Source of the DNA: Spirochaetota bacterium
GTDB lineage: Bacteria > Spirochaetota > Spirochaetia > Treponematales > Breznakiellaceae
Length of the DNA: 6,066 nucleotides
Direction of reading: 5' to 3'
Assembly (NCBI GenBank): GCA_023406985.1
Contig: JAEXTK010000042.1
Coordinates: forward strand, 1-6,066
The notes under the pieces are model-generated. The model searched no databases. It saw only the letters and a program-made list of their open reading frames with translations, and was not told where the DNA came from. The translations under genes and the position numbers were made by a program. Positions 4,805 to 6,066 of this stretch are shown here, piece by piece. The stretch's first letter is position 1; the number at the start of each line of letters is the position of its first letter.

Positions 4805-5659
4805 ATGACCTACGCGATCACGGGCTCTACGGGGCCCTTCGGCGCCGCGGCGATCCGTCGCCTCTTGGAATGGAAGATTCCCGCGGCCTCCATCGTGGCC
4901 CTCGCGCGCAACGAGGGAAAAACCGCGTCGCTCAAGGCCCTCGGCGTCCAGGTCCGCCTGGCCGCCTACGAGGACGCCGCGGCTCTGGAGCGGGCCCTCA
5001 AGGGCGTGGATAGGCTCCTCCTCGTTTCCGGAAGCGAGGTCGGGAAGCGGATCGATCAGCACCGGAACGTCATCGAAGCCGCCATGAAAACGGGCGTGAA
5101 ACTCATCGTCTACACGAGCATCGCCCGCGCGGATACGTCTTCCAACCCCCTCGCGAGCGAGCACGTCGCCACCGAAGCCCTGCTCAAGGGCTCCGGTATC
5201 CCCTTCGCGCTCGCGCGGAACAACTGGTACACGGAGAACTACGCGAACGATCTCAAGCAGGCATCGGCGACCGGCGTTATCGAGGCCGCCGCGGGCACGG
5301 GGCGCATCTGTTCGGCGACGCGGAGCGAATACGCGGAAGCCGCCGCGCGGATCCTGACCGGAGAAGGCCATGCCGGCAAGGTCTACGAGCTCGGCGGCGA
5401 GGCCTGGGACTACGCGGCGCGCGCGCGGGCCGCGGCCGAGCTCCTCGGCCGCGGCGTGGTCTATACGCCGGTCGGCCCGGAGGAGCGGAAGGCTCACCTC
5501 GCTCAGGCCGGGCTTCCTCCGGAGGTGGCCGCGTTCGTCGCGTCGCTGGAACAGGCCACGGCGGCGGGTACCCTGTCCCACGAGAGCCCCGACCTGGCGC
5601 GCCTGCTCGGCCGGAAGCCGAAGGGCCTGAAGGAGGGGCTGGCCGAAAGCCTCGGCTGA
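4805..5659 (+). CDS. qorB: QorB-like NAD(P)H:quinone oxidoreductase (NmrA/atypical SDR)
   Basis: A 284-residue NmrA-type atypical short-chain reductase closely resembling E. coli QorB (YtfG, 286 aa), which reduces quinones with NADPH. Visible shared features are the N-terminal nucleotide loop I-T-G-S-T-G-P-F-G (5-13), A-R-N at 34-36, L-L-L-V-S-G-S-E-V-G at 71-80, Q-H-R-N-V-I at 85-90, Y-T-S at 103-105, E-H-V-A-T-E at 119-124, R-N-N-W-Y-T-E-N-Y at 138-146, S-A-T-R-S-E-Y-A near 177-184 and G-K-V-Y-E-L-G-G. The catalytic Tyr-x3-Lys of classical SDRs is not present in that form, as expected for NmrA-like proteins. ATG 4805 follows the reductase stop by 3 nt, and its ribosome site AGGAG (4794-4798) lies in the end of that gene, so translation is probably coupled. 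Two mechanistically different quinone reductases in tandem support a quinone-stress role. In E. coli the ortholog's repressor is QorR (HxlR type); here the divergent regulator is TetR. Confidence 0.93.
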   Translation: MTYAITGSTGPFGAAAIRRLLEWKIPAASIVALARNEGKTASLKALGVQVRLAAYEDAAALERALKGVDRLLLVSGSEVGKRIDQHRNVIEAAMKTGVKLIVYTSIARADTSSNPLASEHVATEALLKGSGIPFALARNNWYTENYANDLKQASATGVIEAAAGTGRICSATRSEYAEAAARILTGEGHAGKVYELGGEAWDYAARARAAAELLGRGVVYTPVGPEERKAHLAQAGLPPEVAAFVASLEQATAAGTLSHESPDLARLLGRKPKGLKEGLAESLG

Positions 5660-5694
5660 GCGCCGCACTCCTCCGGTTTTCTCAGGCACCCGCG

Positions 5695-5703
5695 TGATAG
5701 ACT
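5695..5703 (+). promoter_or_regulatory. Weak extended -10-like element upstream of the DRR-repeat gene
   Basis: TGATAGACT contains a TGn extension followed by TAGACT, which matches four of six bases of TATAAT. No convincing -35 lies at the right distance (GGTTTT at 5675-5680). It would place a start site about 40 nt before the ATG at 5746. This is a tentative hint that the last gene may be transcribed separately from qorB. Confidence 0.2.
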
Positions 5704-5745
5704 CGAGCCGGTATCGCGCATCCCATACCCGGAGGAGGGCCGGCT

Positions 5746-6015
5746 ATGCTTACCCAAAACGAGGATTCGGAAAACGTCTCGGTCGGCGCGGAACGGCGGA
5801 AAGCCGGAACCGACCGCCGTTTCAACGGAATGGATCGTAGGCTCGAGGATATGGATCGCCGGCTATCCGCCCTCGATCGGCGCGGCATCGGCGGAACGGA
5901 AGCCTACGAGGGCCCCGACCGCCGGCTCGCGTCCGTGGACCGGCGGGCCGACCTAGGCGATCGCCGGGTCGCCGCTGAAGACCGCCGCGCCGCCCGCGAC
6001 CGCCGCGGCCGCTAA
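5746..6015 (+). CDS. Small charged protein with Asp-Arg-Arg heptad repeats, unknown function
   Basis: An 89-residue protein I cannot assign to a characterised family. Arg-Arg pairs occur at 17, 24, 31, 38, 45, 59, 66, 73 and 80, exactly seven apart except for one skipped unit at 52 (E-A), with a last pair at 86. Most are preceded by Asp. In residues 26-43 the hydrophobic residues F26, M29, L33, M36, L40 and L43 follow the 3-4 spacing of a coiled coil (a and d positions). Asp is then at e and Arg at f and g, an arrangement that allows g-to-e' salt bridges. The second half keeps the charged pattern but has weaker core residues (L61, V64, A68, G71, V75, E78). There is no signal peptide or membrane segment. 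The start is well supported by GGAGGAGGG at 5731-5739, and the gene lies 86 nt after qorB on the same strand. It could be cotranscribed or have its own promoter. Nucleic-acid binding or helical assembly are possibilities only. Confidence 0.8.
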   Translation: MLTQNEDSENVSVGAERRKAGTDRRFNGMDRRLEDMDRRLSALDRRGIGGTEAYEGPDRRLASVDRRADLGDRRVAAEDRRAARDRRGR

Positions 6016-6066
6016 CGCGTCGCCGATCGCGCGGGCGGCCTGAGCCCCGCATGCGCTGCCGGGTCC

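Noticed and set aside
5656..5685. Possible terminator after qorB
   Set aside because: CTGAG and CTCAG could pair, but the loop is 20 nt, the stem is only 5 bp, and the T-run lies before rather than after the right arm.
3833..5689. A 618-codon open frame on the minus strand opposite the two quinone reductase genes
   Set aside because: Its product is Arg/Gly/Asp-rich with no recognisable domain, while both plus-strand genes beneath it match known families along their full length. It is a shadow of GC-biased third codon positions.
5746..6015. Reading the 21-bp periodicity of the last gene as a CRISPR array or DNA satellite
   Set aside because: The period is strict in protein but the codons differ from unit to unit, and there are no identical repeats with unique spacers.
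6016..6066. Possible start of a further gene at ATG 6050-6052
   Set aside because: Only about five codons remain before the window ends and no convincing ribosome site precedes it. I see nothing supportable in this last stretch.

Overview
The window is a GC-rich bacterial chromosome segment with eight well-supported genes and no RNA genes, insertion sequences, phage genes or CRISPR arrays. The only AT-rich patch is a divergent promoter region near 2741-2795. A protein that looks like an outer-membrane beta-barrel at the left edge points to a Gram-negative (diderm) host. Nothing in the sequence allows a confident genus or phylum.

Layout: (1) 2-766 (+) is the 3' part of a gene for an exported, probably barrel-forming protein with an Arg-Asp low-complexity tract. 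(2) 825-1010 (+) is a 61-aa DUF2892 (YgaP-type transmembrane) protein. (3) 1088-2745 is a compact minus-strand operon read right to left: TetR/AcrR repressor, then type I methionine aminopeptidase (28-nt overlap), then an 87-aa double zinc-ribbon protein (12-nt gap). (4) 2746-2876 is the divergent control region. It has a perfect TGTCGC-N4-GCGACA palindrome lying on the -35 element and spacer of a plausible rightward promoter. (5) 2877-5659 is a rightward three-gene operon: CatE-like VOC dioxygenase/glyoxalase-fold protein, zinc-free MDR quinone oxidoreductase, and a QorB-like NAD(P)H:quinone reductase of the NmrA/SDR type. (6) 5746-6015 (+) is a small, highly charged protein with an in-register 7-residue Asp-Arg-Arg repeat, of unknown function.

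The central part (1088-5659) reads as a repressor-controlled electrophile or quinone defence module. Two different quinone reductases would turn quinones into hydroquinones or catechols, and the CatE-like enzyme is a candidate for opening or otherwise processing the reduced ring. The divergent TetR repressor has a cysteine-rich ligand domain that could sense the electrophile. The design resembles nemR/nemA/gloA of Escherichia coli and catDE/mhq of Bacillus subtilis, but the gene combination differs. The unexplained part is why a methionine aminopeptidase and a zinc-ribbon protein share the repressor's operon. The assignment to quinone stress is inference from gene families and layout, not something the sequence proves.
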